A stretch of DNA of 64,000 bases. It comes from Coleophoma eucalyptorum (Eukaryota > Ascomycota > Leotiomycetes > Helotiales > Dermateaceae). The DNA lies in assembly GCA_026120035.1 (NCBI GenBank), contig JALRME010000027.1, positions 124,001-188,000 of the forward strand, read 5' to 3'. Below the pieces are notes generated by a model. It was not told the origin of the DNA. It did not search any database and saw nothing but the letters and a program-made list of their open reading frames with translations. Position numbers and translations under genes: made by a program. Shown piece after piece: positions 23,572 through 34,800 of this stretch; position 1 is the first letter of the stretch, and every line of letters begins with the position of its first letter.

Positions 23572-25506
23572 TTAACAGAAAACAAAATCCTCAAGAGAGT
23601 TGTCCTCTTTCTCCATACCTTCCATCGCCTGCCCCTTCATACTCCCATAAACAAAAGACTCCCCAATCAGTTGGTAATAGCCATTGTGAGGACGCAGAAT
23701 CAGGGGAACATGGCAGTCCAATAAGATACAGACCGAATCTCCTACACAAGTGTCTGCTGGAACAAGAGCTAGGTAACCTTTGCTCGTCACAGCCAGCCTG
23801 CGAAACGCCGTCGCCCGCTCAACTGCGGACGAAATTGACACCAGAGTCCTGGTATCATCAGGGCTGAGCTCATGTTCTGGAAAAGAAGGCATGTGTTTCT
23901 CTTTCATTCGACTCAGTAGCTTTTCTACTGCAACACCGCCAATTTCAAAATCTTTGATTTTATCATACCAGTCATGAATGTAGTCACGGTTGGGCATTTT
24001 ACTCATTTCTGGAGAGAGGAATAACGCCCAGAAGAGACGTCCCCACTCCTTCGGTGCTTTCTTGCCCATGTTACTTTTGTCCATCACACAAGTCTTGAAA
24101 AGCGCCTCAAGAACTTCTTCAGGTTCATTGTAAGGAGCGGGACTGCGTTTCGGCTGCACCATTTCCAAGAAACTCTCAGCTGTTGGGTCTGATGTGAACA
24201 GCCTTGCTTCCGGCCGAGGTAGGTTGCGACTAAGTCCATCCACAACGTCAAACTTGAGCCCTCTCGCTGTCAGGTGTTCTAGATCAGCGGAAAAGGAAAA
24301 TGCATGGTCGCTGGCTGGGTATGCATCCCCGGCGGCTGCAAACCTGTCCAGATCACCATAGTAGCTGGAGATCTCTGGAGGTTCAATTTGCCATTGCAGA
24401 AGAGCACATGTATGAGCTCCAGAATAGCTCCAGTCCGGCACCCAATGTGGTAGATCGGTCCGATTCCTTGGCCTCCCAGCATAGGATAGAAAGTCAAGGG
24501 CGCCTTCTCGTTTCCGCATTGCCATTAGCTTGGCCACAGACTTGTATACATCCGCTACAGACTTCAAATACCATGGTTCGTTATCAAGCAATCCATCTTC
24601 TTGTGCCAGACTTGCAAGCGCAATAAACTTATCTCGCAGGTCTGTAGATTCAGCGTTACGATGCTGAGTTAGCAGAACCAGAATTGGATATCGACCCCCA
24701 CAGCGAAGGATCACTCGTGCAGCGTCGATGCCTCCAACTCGGCGTAAGCCGGGCATTCCACTCATTGCACCTGAAGTCTGATGCATGAGGATGGTGGACA
24801 CATCGGTTGTGTGTGCCAGGAGGAAATCGACGGCTTTGACAATCTGTTGCCACATGACTGATTGACGTCCACAAAAGACAACGGCCTCCTTCGATAGAGC
24901 AACTTCCTGGATCACCCATATGCGGTGCCACCAAATCCTCGAGAAGAGTTTAGCCAGCGCGACAATTTCCTCCTCAACCTGCCATGAGTGTAGTGAACCC
25001 CAGATGGTAGCATCAAACCGGGGCCCCTGCTTTTCAAAATCTCCGTTGGCTTGAGCCAAGCATTCGATCTGACAATCCGCCAGAACCTCAATAAGATCAA
25101 GAGCCTTCCCACTATCATCCGCCTCCTCGCCTAACCACACCCATACTTCAGAGCTCTGCTCGTATATCCTCTGCATCAATTGGACCTGCTGACTTCGCTC
25201 CAGCAGATCTTGCTGGTTGATGCAAATCGCGTCAGCCCATACAAAGGTGTCATGGTCTGGATCGCGGAATTGACGCAACGCACTCTCCAGGCTCTCCGTC
25301 GCCGCAAAGATATTTCCATCGACGGTTATTCCGCGTGTGTTTCTTGAACTCCCCAAGGCGTACGAGATTGCAATGTATTTAGGCTGATCATCCAGCGACA
25401 CGTGCTCCAGCCGGCATTGGACGAGCTCTGGAGAGCTTGATGAACCCGCAATGATGGTTAAGAGCCGCACTTCATGGCGCTGTCTGTTCAAAGGCTTGTA
25501 GTGCAT
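23572..25506 (-). CDS. HET-domain (heterokaryon incompatibility) protein
   Basis: A single exon of 645 codons (644 aa). The start at 25506 (MHYKPLNR) is chosen because the HET domain begins shortly after it; the open frame extends about 98 codons upstream without family resemblance. HET motifs are clear: YIAISYALG (about residue 44), GITVDG, FVWADAICINQ, ERSQQVQLMQRIY and VWVWLGEE. A long alpha-helical region of unknown role follows, typical of this family. HET proteins trigger cell death when genetically different hyphae fuse, or otherwise act in non-self recognition; their activating partners are usually linked or variable genes. Here an NLR lies 6 kb away. No lesion seen. Confidence 0.9.
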   Translation of the reverse strand: MHYKPLNRQRHEVRLLTIIAGSSSSPELVQCRLEHVSLDDQPKYIAISYALGSSRNTRGITVDGNIFAATESLESALRQFRDPDHDTFVWADAICINQQDLLERSQQVQLMQRIYEQSSEVWVWLGEEADDSGKALDLIEVLADCQIECLAQANGDFEKQGPRFDATIWGSLHSWQVEEEIVALAKLFSRIWWHRIWVIQEVALSKEAVVFCGRQSVMWQQIVKAVDFLLAHTTDVSTILMHQTSGAMSGMPGLRRVGGIDAARVILRCGGRYPILVLLTQHRNAESTDLRDKFIALASLAQEDGLLDNEPWYLKSVADVYKSVAKLMAMRKREGALDFLSYAGRPRNRTDLPHWVPDWSYSGAHTCALLQWQIEPPEISSYYGDLDRFAAAGDAYPASDHAFSFSADLEHLTARGLKFDVVDGLSRNLPRPEARLFTSDPTAESFLEMVQPKRSPAPYNEPEEVLEALFKTCVMDKSNMGKKAPKEWGRLFWALFLSPEMSKMPNRDYIHDWYDKIKDFEIGGVAVEKLLSRMKEKHMPSFPEHELSPDDTRTLVSISSAVERATAFRRLAVTSKGYLALVPADTCVGDSVCILLDCHVPLILRPHNGYYQLIGESFVYGSMKGQAMEGMEKEDNSLEDFVFC

Positions 25507-25944
25507 TGGAGTAAAGAAGCGAGCGGGATAGTTAGCTAGTGCTTTTTGGAAAATTAGGGGACTGATGATGCTGCTAGAGCTGTAGAACTGGATTAACAGG
25601 GGCTCCCACTTTTTTACTATAACGCTATAACTTAATAGGAAAGAGGTGGTCAGATTACTCCAGACATCTAAATAGTCACATATTGCGATATATGAAGGCC
25701 ATGAAGACGTGAAAGTGGTTTTGTTCGAGCACTGGAATGTCTCGCAACGTAACACGTAAGCACTCCTCGTCACCACTTCCATGGCACCTATATGCAACAT
25801 ATCTTGTACAATGACTTACGTACCTTCCAAGTTGATTCATAGTTAGATAACAAAATTGCATAGGGTTGTCTGCGTGCCTGCTTTAGCATACTTGCTCGCC
25901 CATAAGCGACAGAGCTGAGAATTTATCTCGCCGCAAGTCTGGTG
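25507..25944. other. Short intergenic region
   Basis: Presumed promoter of the HET gene. Nothing else recognised. Confidence 0.4.
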
Positions 25945-27190
25945 CTACTTAATGATCGGGCCGTCGCCCGTATACAACCCTTCTATATAATCAATCAATA
26001 GACGATATTTGTCTATCTGAAAAAGATACACGAACATTTTCCAGTACGCATGGATTTTGTCGTCCCTCACATCCTTCCTAACCCCCGCTAGCAGTGCCTG
26101 TACCGACTCCTGAGTCCACCCCATCGACCTCGTGGAGGGAGCAATAGTCAGAGCCTCTAAGGCATCCAGTGTATTCACAATACTTCACACTCCAATCTCC
26201 TTGTCGCGCTCGCTTGTCGGCCATCAGTTTGTGAGGATCGTCTCCTTGATATCCAAGAAGACGGCGCTCCTCATCATTTCAGCATGGCCGGCTGCAGCAT
26301 TCATCTTTCGGCCATCCACCTCGAAGGTATGGCAGACATTCAACCACCATTCTGCCGGTAGGTAAGAAGGTGGATCGGATGAGAAGGTACCATCATCGCA
26401 GTCCAGCCCGTCAATATCTTGGAGTTCCAAGTACCCCCCGGGTCGGGTGTAATCGAAGGCGCTGCTCACGAACGTGGGGCAGTCGCGGAAGGCCCTTCCC
26501 ATCATACGTGCGCGAATGAGATCAAACGGCGATATTCCCATGGGTCTTCTGCATCATCTATGAAAAGCTCAAGGTTTGGTGGCACGTATTCTGGCTGGAT
26601 TGGACTAAGATCAATGCCGATGACCTTTTTCTGTCAGTCAAAGACAAGAAAAATTTCCCTTGAAGATACTGCTTACTCTGGATTCAGGATGACTCTCGGC
26701 TGCAGGGAATTCATTAGTGGATCACTGATTTGGTGGTGAGTATCGAGAAGAAATAGATACGGGGGGTTATGTATACCAAATTCAATAACCCAAATCCCCG
26801 TGCCAGTGCCAACATCGAGGCAATTGTGGACTGATTCCATTGGAGCGAAATGGAGTTTTCCTCCATCGTCAAAAGAAACAAGTGATTCTGTAGATCTAAT
26901 GCTCGTCAAACTTACTCGAGGGGGGTGTTCTTGTGGTATTTACCTAGTCCTTCTTGTTCCATCTACAGAGATTAGTGAGTTTTCCAATCATTTATGCAGC
27001 CTTTGCTTACCTTGTCATTCAGCATGCCATAGACTATTACTCTAGATTAGATTGCATCCTATGGGCCAACGTAGATTAGTTGAAAACATACCTCCGTCTT
27101 TATAGACCCGATAGGTTCTCCCATTCTCGTATCGATAATTACGAACGCTGCTTGCCAGGGAGCTTGTTGATAAACCGCTTGATTGCAGTC
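25945..27190 (-). pseudogene. LaeA-like methyltransferase pseudogene
   Basis: The reading pattern of a fungal LaeA/UMTA methyltransferase is clear along the minus strand: ENGRTYRVYKDG (about 27110), GGKLHFAPM then LDVGTGTGIWVIEF (motif I, about 26830), GIDLSPIQPEYVPPN plus DDAEDPWEY (about 26560), FDLIRARMMGRAF, RPGGYLELQDIDGL, then WPTSERDKEIG and RKDVRDDKIHAYW (about 26060). Three lesions break it. Between DPWEY and FDLIRAR (about 26528) the frame shifts as if one base were lost, with no splice site available. Then TGA codons interrupt the same conserved frame just before WPTSERDK (about 26225) and again eight codons later (about 26190, where Trp is expected). Splice signals elsewhere are still good, so inactivation looks recent. 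Sequencing error is unlikely to cause all three. The neighbouring P450 is also broken. Confidence 0.82.
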
Positions 27191-27862
27191 AATCGTAGCT
27201 AGCTTAGATTAGAAGGGGATGCTAGGACAACACCCACAGCGAATCTCCATCATAGGATATAAATCCTGAGTCGCCATCAATATCGTTAAGGGCCTGGATA
27301 TCAAGTTTATTTTGTGTTATGCAAAAAATCCCCACAAAATTCCCTTACCGCAAAGGGTGGGTCGGTTCCTATGCTCATGGTGATAATTATGAATATGGAA
27401 GAATACTGGTCTTCAGAGCAGTCGATTGTGGTATGAAAGCCTGGTCAGGGAATATTGACGGTTCACCTGTAGCTGCAACTGTCCCGAGTCGTGACGAGAA
27501 GGGTTTTAAACTGGGGCCACGGAAGTATGTATAAAAGTCCCGTCGCTGTCCTGCCGAATCACGTCAACAACTATAATCAGAAGTCTTCCTAAACCTTGCA
27601 CAGTAAGGAACGTTGTGCATAGACAGGGACCCATGACTTTGCCGAAGTACTAGCACTTTCCCAACCAGGGACAGCTACTGTGCGTAAATCGAATGTACAG
27701 CAGTTTTGAGATGTCATGTAAATCAGACGTGTCACACTGATAAATTGAACCCGGTAGCCTCAGCAAGAGGATCCGAATATCTTTTCGGGCCCAGTCACCT
27801 GGTAGTTGGGAATAATCAAAGCGACAGTAAGGTGCTTTTTGACGATACTGGCTTATTTTGGC
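27191..27862. other. Divergent intergenic region between two broken genes
   Basis: Upstream region shared by the methyltransferase and P450 pseudogenes. Short ORFs only, no recognisable content. Confidence 0.45.
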
Positions 27863-29630
27863 ATGTCTTTTACTTCAAAGCTTATCTTGCAGGTTGTAGG
27901 ATTAGTCTTCGCAGGCTACGTATTCAGACTTTGGAGTCAGTACAATCGTCTGAAGGCTTTCAAAGGCCCCCTCGGAACCGGCTTTACCAATTTGTGGCTC
28001 GTGAAAGCTGTGCTAGGTTTGAGCACACATCTTGAATACTATAATGTCTGCAAGAAATATGGTCAGTGGTATCCTCGTTGCCGAAAAAGAGCAGTCTAGT
28101 ATAGAACTCTGGAAACACGAACCATAATCTGACAATCTGCTCAGGGCCCCTCTCGCGCGTGGGCCCCGATACGCTGATTACGGACTCTCCTGAGCTCTTA
28201 ATTCGTATGAATGCTGCCCAGTCTACTTATACCAAGGGGGCATGGTACAAGGGCAATCGCATTCAACCAGGCCATGAAAACGTGTTCAGCATGTTGAGTG
28301 ATATAGGTCATGCGCAACGTCGCACACAAATGGCTGCTGGAGTGCGTTCTCCTGTGAGCTAATTCATGAACGCCAAGCTAATCTTGGCTTGCAGTATTCT
28401 GGAAAGGAAAATTTGTCATTGGAGAGTTCCATTGACAGCCATGTACAGAGCTTCATTCGACTTATTCGGAGGAAATATATCTCTAACAATAAAGCGCGTT
28501 CAAGCCGATGGACCTAGCCCGAAAAGCTCAATTCTTTACTCTGGATGTGATAACTGATGTTGCGTTTGGGCAACCATTTGGAGATCTTGAGCAAGACGAG
28601 GATCTTCATAAATATATTCAGTCGACGGAGGAAATGCTGCAGGTTATCATCCTCATGGGTACAATTCCTACGGTCAGCGACATCGTTCAGTCTAAATTAA
28701 TTGGGACATTACTATTCCCAAGCGGCAAGGAAAGCACGGGTATTGGCAGACTCATTGGGTAAGCGCATGCAAGGGAACAGATCGAAGACAGAAGAAAGAT
28801 GCGCATTACATGCTAATGACTTCTAGAATTGCCCAACAAATTGTCGGCGAACGATTCAGTGCATCTGCACAAACCCAACCAGATATGCTGGGCTCCTTCA
28901 TTCGACATGGCCTGAATGAAGAGCAGCTCGTATCAGAATCCCTTATGCAGATTCTCGCTGGGGGCGACACTTCCGCAACAGCTATACGTGCTACTATGCT
29001 ATATTTGATGACTAACAGAAGAAGCTATGAAACACTCAAGAATGAGATCGATACAGCCGTTCGAGAAGGCAAGATTTCCCGCCCCGTGATTAAAGATGTT
29101 GAAGGTCAAGCACTGCCATATCTTCAAGCCGTCATCAGGGAGGGGATGCGGATCTGGCCTCCTGTGACGGGTCTCTTGTCTAAGAAATCGCCACCAGAAG
29201 GAGATACAGTCGAGATCCTAGGCAAGACGTATTTCATTCCTGGGAACACAAACGCTGGGTATTGTGCTTGGGGTGTTATGCATAGCACTGATGTCTTCGG
29301 CGAAGATGCCGACGTGTTCCGACCTGAACGATGGCTGGAACCGGAGAGTGAAAAACTATCGCGCATGCACAAGACAATGGAACTTTCATGGGGCTATGGA
29401 AAGTACCAGTGTTTGGGGAAGAACGTGGCCATGATTGAGCTGAACAAAATCTTTGTCGAGGTAAGTTTATGAAATGATGGACGTTGATTTTGCTAACTGT
29501 GACGTGATAGCTGCTCCGTAATTTTGGCTTTGAAATCGTAGATCCTGCAAAACCATGGAAGAGCGGTAACGTTGGCCTCTGGATGCAGTCTGAGCTTTGG
29601 GTTCAGGTCTTAGAGCGTGAACATACTTAA
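27863..29630 (+). pseudogene. Cytochrome P450 with a single frameshift
   Basis: Exons 27863-28061, 28145-28341, 28395-28758, 28827-29460 and 29511-29630 sum to 1514 nt, two over a multiple of three, because of one frameshift near 28497. Upstream the frame reads an LESSIDSHVQSFIRLIRRKY segment; two codon positions later the family sequence resumes in another frame as FKPMDLARKAQFFTLDVI. The original frame meets TAG within seven codons. All other P450 hallmarks survive: N-terminal anchor, I-helix AGGDTSATA, ExxR (EGMR), PERW and the heme loop WGYGKYQCLG. It resembles the pisatin-demethylase-like fungal group. A contrived intron from GTCATT (about 28423) could restore the frame, but it would delete conserved residues. 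So this is a recent pseudogene, or an assembly error at one base. Confidence 0.75.
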
Positions 29631-30108
29631 GGAAACATAGGCATTGACTTTGATTGCCGCCTGCATATCTCTCTATCTGTACATATGTACTAGTCCCAAT
29701 AGATATTTTAAAATCAACAAGAAACCAACACTTATGATGCGTGATTAACTCCGTTCTGGCCATATTAAGTCCGGCCTATGTCCATTGTGGACACAAGCTC
29801 GTTCTTCGGCATGCTGGCTCGTAATTCTTCGATTCAACCTGAGATTTTCTTGTCTATGCGTGGGCACTCCATGACGCTGTCTTGGCAGTCTTCCCGCCGA
29901 CTCGCCAGCCGACGACATGGCTCTGCTGTTAACCGATCGGCTGTGTTAATTTTCGGCCGAAAGATCTTGACGCCGACGTTATGGATGAGGTCACTTTGAA
30001 CATTGGACGCTTTCTATAAAGTCCAAAGTAAATCCCTTGCAATCGTACAATAGCATCATCTTCACAACCCAGACCAAAAATTTCAATCTAAAAAATACCT
30101 CCAGCAAA
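29631..30108. other. Intergenic region with AKR promoter
   Basis: No ORF of note. A TATA element and a CA-rich leader precede the aldo-keto reductase. Confidence 0.5.
30015..30020 (+). promoter_or_regulatory. TATA box of the aldo-keto reductase gene
   Basis: TATAAA in context CTATAAAG, 89 bp before the ATG at 30109, a typical position. Confidence 0.45.
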
Positions 30109-31403
30109 ATGGTAAAGACACTCCCTTTCGGCGATACGCAAGTCCCGGTCCCAGGCTTTGGCGCAATGGGTCTCAGCTTTGGCCTCGGTAGCAATCTTAG
30201 TCTCGAGGAAGCCGAACCGGTATTATTGAAGGCCATTGAGTTGGGATGTACTTTCTGGGATACTGCTGTGAGTAAAGAAATTATGTGCCTGCAATTGGCA
30301 ACAGCGAGTCTAATGCGTAGGGTAATAGGTTGTGTACCAAGCTGGAGTGAATGAGAAGCTCCTCGGAGATTTTATCAGGAAGCACAATGTCCGCGACAAG
30401 GTTTTTAGTGCGTACTAGGCGACCGCCATCCAACATGTTTTATACTAATCATTCTGGTTGTAGTTGCCTCGAAGTGCGGTTTTGATTGTTTTGACACAAG
30501 TGGCGCTGGGCTTGGTGCAGTCACCAACTCTGCCGTTCACATCAAGCAATATATCGAGGGTACCATTGAGAGGCTCGGCTTTGCTCCCGACCTCTACTAC
30601 CTTCATCGAATTGATCCTAGTGGGTTCACTTAATTCCGGTGCGAACCTCGCTTGCTGACTTATTCCTTATAGAAACCCCTCTAGAAGAGTCTATCCCAGC
30701 TCTTGACGAGATTCGCAAGGCAGGAAAGACCAAGTATATTGGGCTTTCCGAATGTTCTGCTGCAACACTGCGCAAAGCTAATTCAAGTCAGTCATTGCGT
30801 ACTTCTTCTAGAATATCTTCGCTGACTTAATCAACAGTTGCAAAGATCGATGCTATCCAAGCAGAGTATTCGGCATTCGAGACTTTGCACGAGTCGGATG
30901 GCTTAATCGAGGCTGCCAAAGAATTGAATGTAGCCTACGTTGCCTATAGTCCATTAGGACATGGATGGCTCGTGGACGACTTCCCATACAAGTCCCCTGA
31001 TGATTTCGCCCCCAACGATTTCCGTAGAACTGGTAGGTGTTCTCCGGGTTGCTATTTCTGAGGCAGTGGAAGTTCAAGAAACATTGCTGACATATGCTAC
31101 TTCACAGTGCCCAAATTCCAAGGTGAAAACTTCTACAAGAACAAGGCTATTGTAGAAGAGATCAAGAAACTTGCTACGAAGAAAGGTTGCACTATAACTC
31201 AAATTGCTCTGGCGTGGGTTGCTGCCCAAGGCATGATTGCCATCCCAGGTACAACTAAGGCATCGCGACTCGAGGAGAACTTTGCGTCTAGAGAAATCGA
31301 ATTGACACAAGAAGAATTACAAGCAATGCGAAAGATCGTCAATGACGCTAAGCCAATCGGAAACAGATATTCTGAGGCAGCGCAATCCATGGTCGGACAT
31401 TAG
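30109..31403 (+). CDS. Aldo-keto reductase
   Basis: Six exons (30109-30267, 30329-30407, 30464-30619, 30673-30786, 30838-31032, 31108-31403) give 332 aa, the usual length. The NADPH-dependent family folds as a TIM barrel. The catalytic tetrad is present: Asp and Tyr in FWDTAVVY, Lys in ASKCGF and His in YYLHRID. Further landmarks are PGFGAMGLS near the start, [24 protein letters not shown] and [13 protein letters not shown], which place it with the YakC/pyridoxal-reductase-like group. It should reduce aldehydes or ketones in the cytosol; substrate unknown. It is intact and sits directly beside the broken P450, so it may be the surviving member of a former gene cluster. Confidence 0.92.
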
Positions 31404-31863
31404 AAGTCGAGTTTCTGGGACCTTCATGGCCGTTCCTTCGCATCACAAGATGTCTATACTATGTAGAAGCAATGCGATGGCATTTTATAACAGGCAAAAA
31501 TACAGTAGACTAATCAGCTGTACACTCTTTTGTAACAATTGAAGTATTGAGAAACAGTTCCACGTGTATCTTCTGCGTAATTCCACACATACATCTTTCA
31601 TTGCAGAGAAGTCATACCCGTCCACGGTATCTCAACCCAGTTCGAAAATGGGGAATGGTATCGTAGCCTCGCCAATGAGTAATCGAGGCTACAGCCTGTT
31701 GCATGCAGCCTGCAGGAAAGGCCCATCTTTAATCGTGATTATACAGGGGTTAGAATGTCATAATTACGAAGTCTTTGAAATTCCCTCTCCAACCAAGTGT
31801 TTGAGAGCAGCTTGCATAAATTCGTCCCGTTTGACGGCACCAAAGCCACTTGCAGGACTCCAG
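31404..31863. other. Intergenic / 5' region of the NLR gene
   Basis: The NLR frame is open upstream of the proposed ATG for about 100 codons without family resemblance, so the true start could be further 5'. Nothing else seen. Confidence 0.4.
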
Positions 31864-34800
31864 ATGGCACCTGAAGTGAGAGGAGGTGGAATGCAGGCTG
31901 AGCCTCCAGGCTTTCCACCGTCACAATACACCGTGGGATGGGTATGTGCTCTAGATACAGAGTTTCTAGCAGCCAGGATGATGCTCGATACCATACACAA
32001 AGGCCTAGATAGCCAGGATACGCGCGATCAAAACAACTATGTCTTAGGAAGTATTGGGAAGCACAATGTTGCCATCGCCTGTCTGCCTAACTATGGCCTG
32101 TCGGCCGCAGCGGTATCAGCCACAATGATGCAATTTACATTCAAGAGCATTCGTTTTGGCCTGATGGTAGGCGTAGGAGGGGGGATCCCAAGCAATAAAA
32201 ATGATATCAGACTCGGGGATATTGTCGTGTCGAATCCTAACGGCGAAGGAGGGGGCGTGATTCAGTACGACATGGGAAAGCAAGACGAAGGTTATTTCAC
32301 ACGGGGTGGAAGCCTTGATCGGCCTCCTATGTTGCTTCTCACAGCCCTCCACACACTGAAGTTGAACTATGATTTGGAGGAAAGCATTATTCAGGAGGTC
32401 GAGAAAGCATACAAGCCCTATCCTAGGTGGGCAAAAGGGCGGAAATGTCCTGGCAAAGAATCAGACGTCCTTTTCAAAGCGGACTTTCCACATGCTGGCC
32501 AAGCTGTCTCATGTAATGTTTGCGGTCAGTCCGATAGCAGTGTGGTGGAGCGCGAGGAGCGCGAAGACAGTTTCCCAGTTATTCATTATGGAAATATTGC
32601 GTCTGGGAATTCGGTCATGAAGAGCGCTAAAGCCCGAGATCTTTTGTCTGAGAAGCATGATGTGATTTGCTTCGAGATGGAGGCGGCGGGATTAATGAAT
32701 ACCTTCAAGTGCTTGGTGATCCGTGGGATTTGCGATTATTCGGACTCGCATAAAAATAAGAAATGGCAGCCATACGCTGCTGATATCGCTGCGTCGTATG
32801 CCAAGCATTTATTGAAAGTCATTGCTAGACAGGCCGTGGAAGACCTGGATCCAATCTGGAGTGAGTAACGCTATAGCGACTTTCGTTTGATGAATGTCAA
32901 AATCAAAAGAGACCACTTTCACACATTACGTTTCTCAGGCAACTATACACTTGCTCAGTATTTCCCAGATATTAAATTGCTTCTTCGTCTGAGACTAAAG
33001 TTCTGAGTGTCTTTTGCTTTGATCATGGCTAATGATATGTTGTAGAGAATGTTCATTGGATGGTCCCGAGATCACTTAACCCTCATTTCACTGGTCGAGT
33101 CCGTATCCTTCAAACACTCAAAGAGAGTTTATGTGACAATAGTGAGGAATCAAGTGAACAGAAAATGTTCGTCATCTATGGAATGGGTGGTGCTGGCAAA
33201 AGTGAAGTCTGTTTAAAATTTGCATACGAAACCCGCGAGAGGCAAGAGACCACATCGACCACATCATAATGTACGTCTAACCTAAATTCTAGATTCTGGG
33301 GCATTTTCTGGATTGACGCCTCCACATCCAAAAGCATCAAAGCTGGAATAGTGGATGCTGCCAATCGAACTGGTGAAGATATGAACTATGACCAAGCAAA
33401 GTTATGGTTGGAAAATCTCCAAAAGACCTGGTTGTTGATCCTGGACAATGCTGATGACATAGATTTGGACTACTCGAGATTCATCCCAACAGGTAACAGA
33501 GGGTGCATACTCATGACTACCCGCAACAGCGAATGCAAGCAATACGGTACTGTAGGTCATGAAGAGTTTGAAAAACTTGATGCTGAAGATGCAGTCTTGC
33601 TACTTCTTAAAGCTTCTTATATTGGGAAAGAACATTGGGACAGAAACAATATCCATGCACAAAATTTGGCCGAGTGTCTAGGATATCACGCATTAGCTTT
33701 GAGTCAGGCTGGAGCGGTTATAGGAAAAGGAGCTACTACCCTGAAGGACTATCCTGCCATGTACGAACAGCGACGTCAAAAACTTTTGCAGTCTCATTCT
33801 GTTCAAGCAACGTCGCAATATGGCAGTGTTTATGCAACATTCGAGGTCTCTGCAGCGGCGATCACAAACATCTCCAGTCAACCAGGAGATGATGCACTCG
33901 AATTACTCGGCGTCCTTGCCTACTTGCACCGAGATGGAGTTCCTGAAGAAATGTTCCTTAAAGCGTGGAATTATTCCAGAGCAGTTCTAAAACGTGATCC
34001 AGACCACAGCAACAATTATGACATTAACTATGCTACGAAGTGGCATGTCGCTCATCTCCCTCGATTCATGCGTCAAACCACAGGTTCAGAACGGAGTGAG
34101 GGAGTTTTGGATCTTTTGTTCTTCCGCGAGGCTAAAGATGTCCTTCGTTCTTTCTCACTCATAAGTATCCACCCTGAAACGGGAGATATCTCAATGCACC
34201 CTTTGGCTCATGCATGGGCTAGAGATCGCCTGGAGCCGACTTTGAGGATAAATACAACTCTTGGCTTACCAAGTATTGCAAAATCGGAGGATGTACTAGA
34301 CTTGACTCCGCAAGAAGTAGCATGGGGAATAACGGCCTCCACAGTATGTCTGTCAATAGATCACATGAGATACCAGGACTTCTTCAGAAAGATCCAGAAC
34401 CACATTGTTTTCTGCTTCCGAACTAGACCTGAAAACGCTTTCGAAATATACGATGAGCCCTTGCAAATTTGTAAGATCTTCTGCCGCTTTTACTGGCCAA
34501 TGGAGCGATTACGGAATAATCTTATGACAAATGATATTACTGCACTGGTTACCACGAGACTAAACCGTGAAATACAACCAAATACAGAGAATTGGCGAAA
34601 CGTTGCAGATTTACTTGCAAGCACTTGCTATCGTAATGGGGATTATGCGGGGTCAGTACAGGCGTTAGAAGCAGTTGTTGCATTTGATTCCAGTAAAGAC
34701 GCAACAAATGCCACACGGCTGGGAGCACAAGAGGATCTTGCCACAAGCTATCTTAAGCTTGGGCAAACAGAAAAGGCGATAAAACTTCTAAAGCACATTG

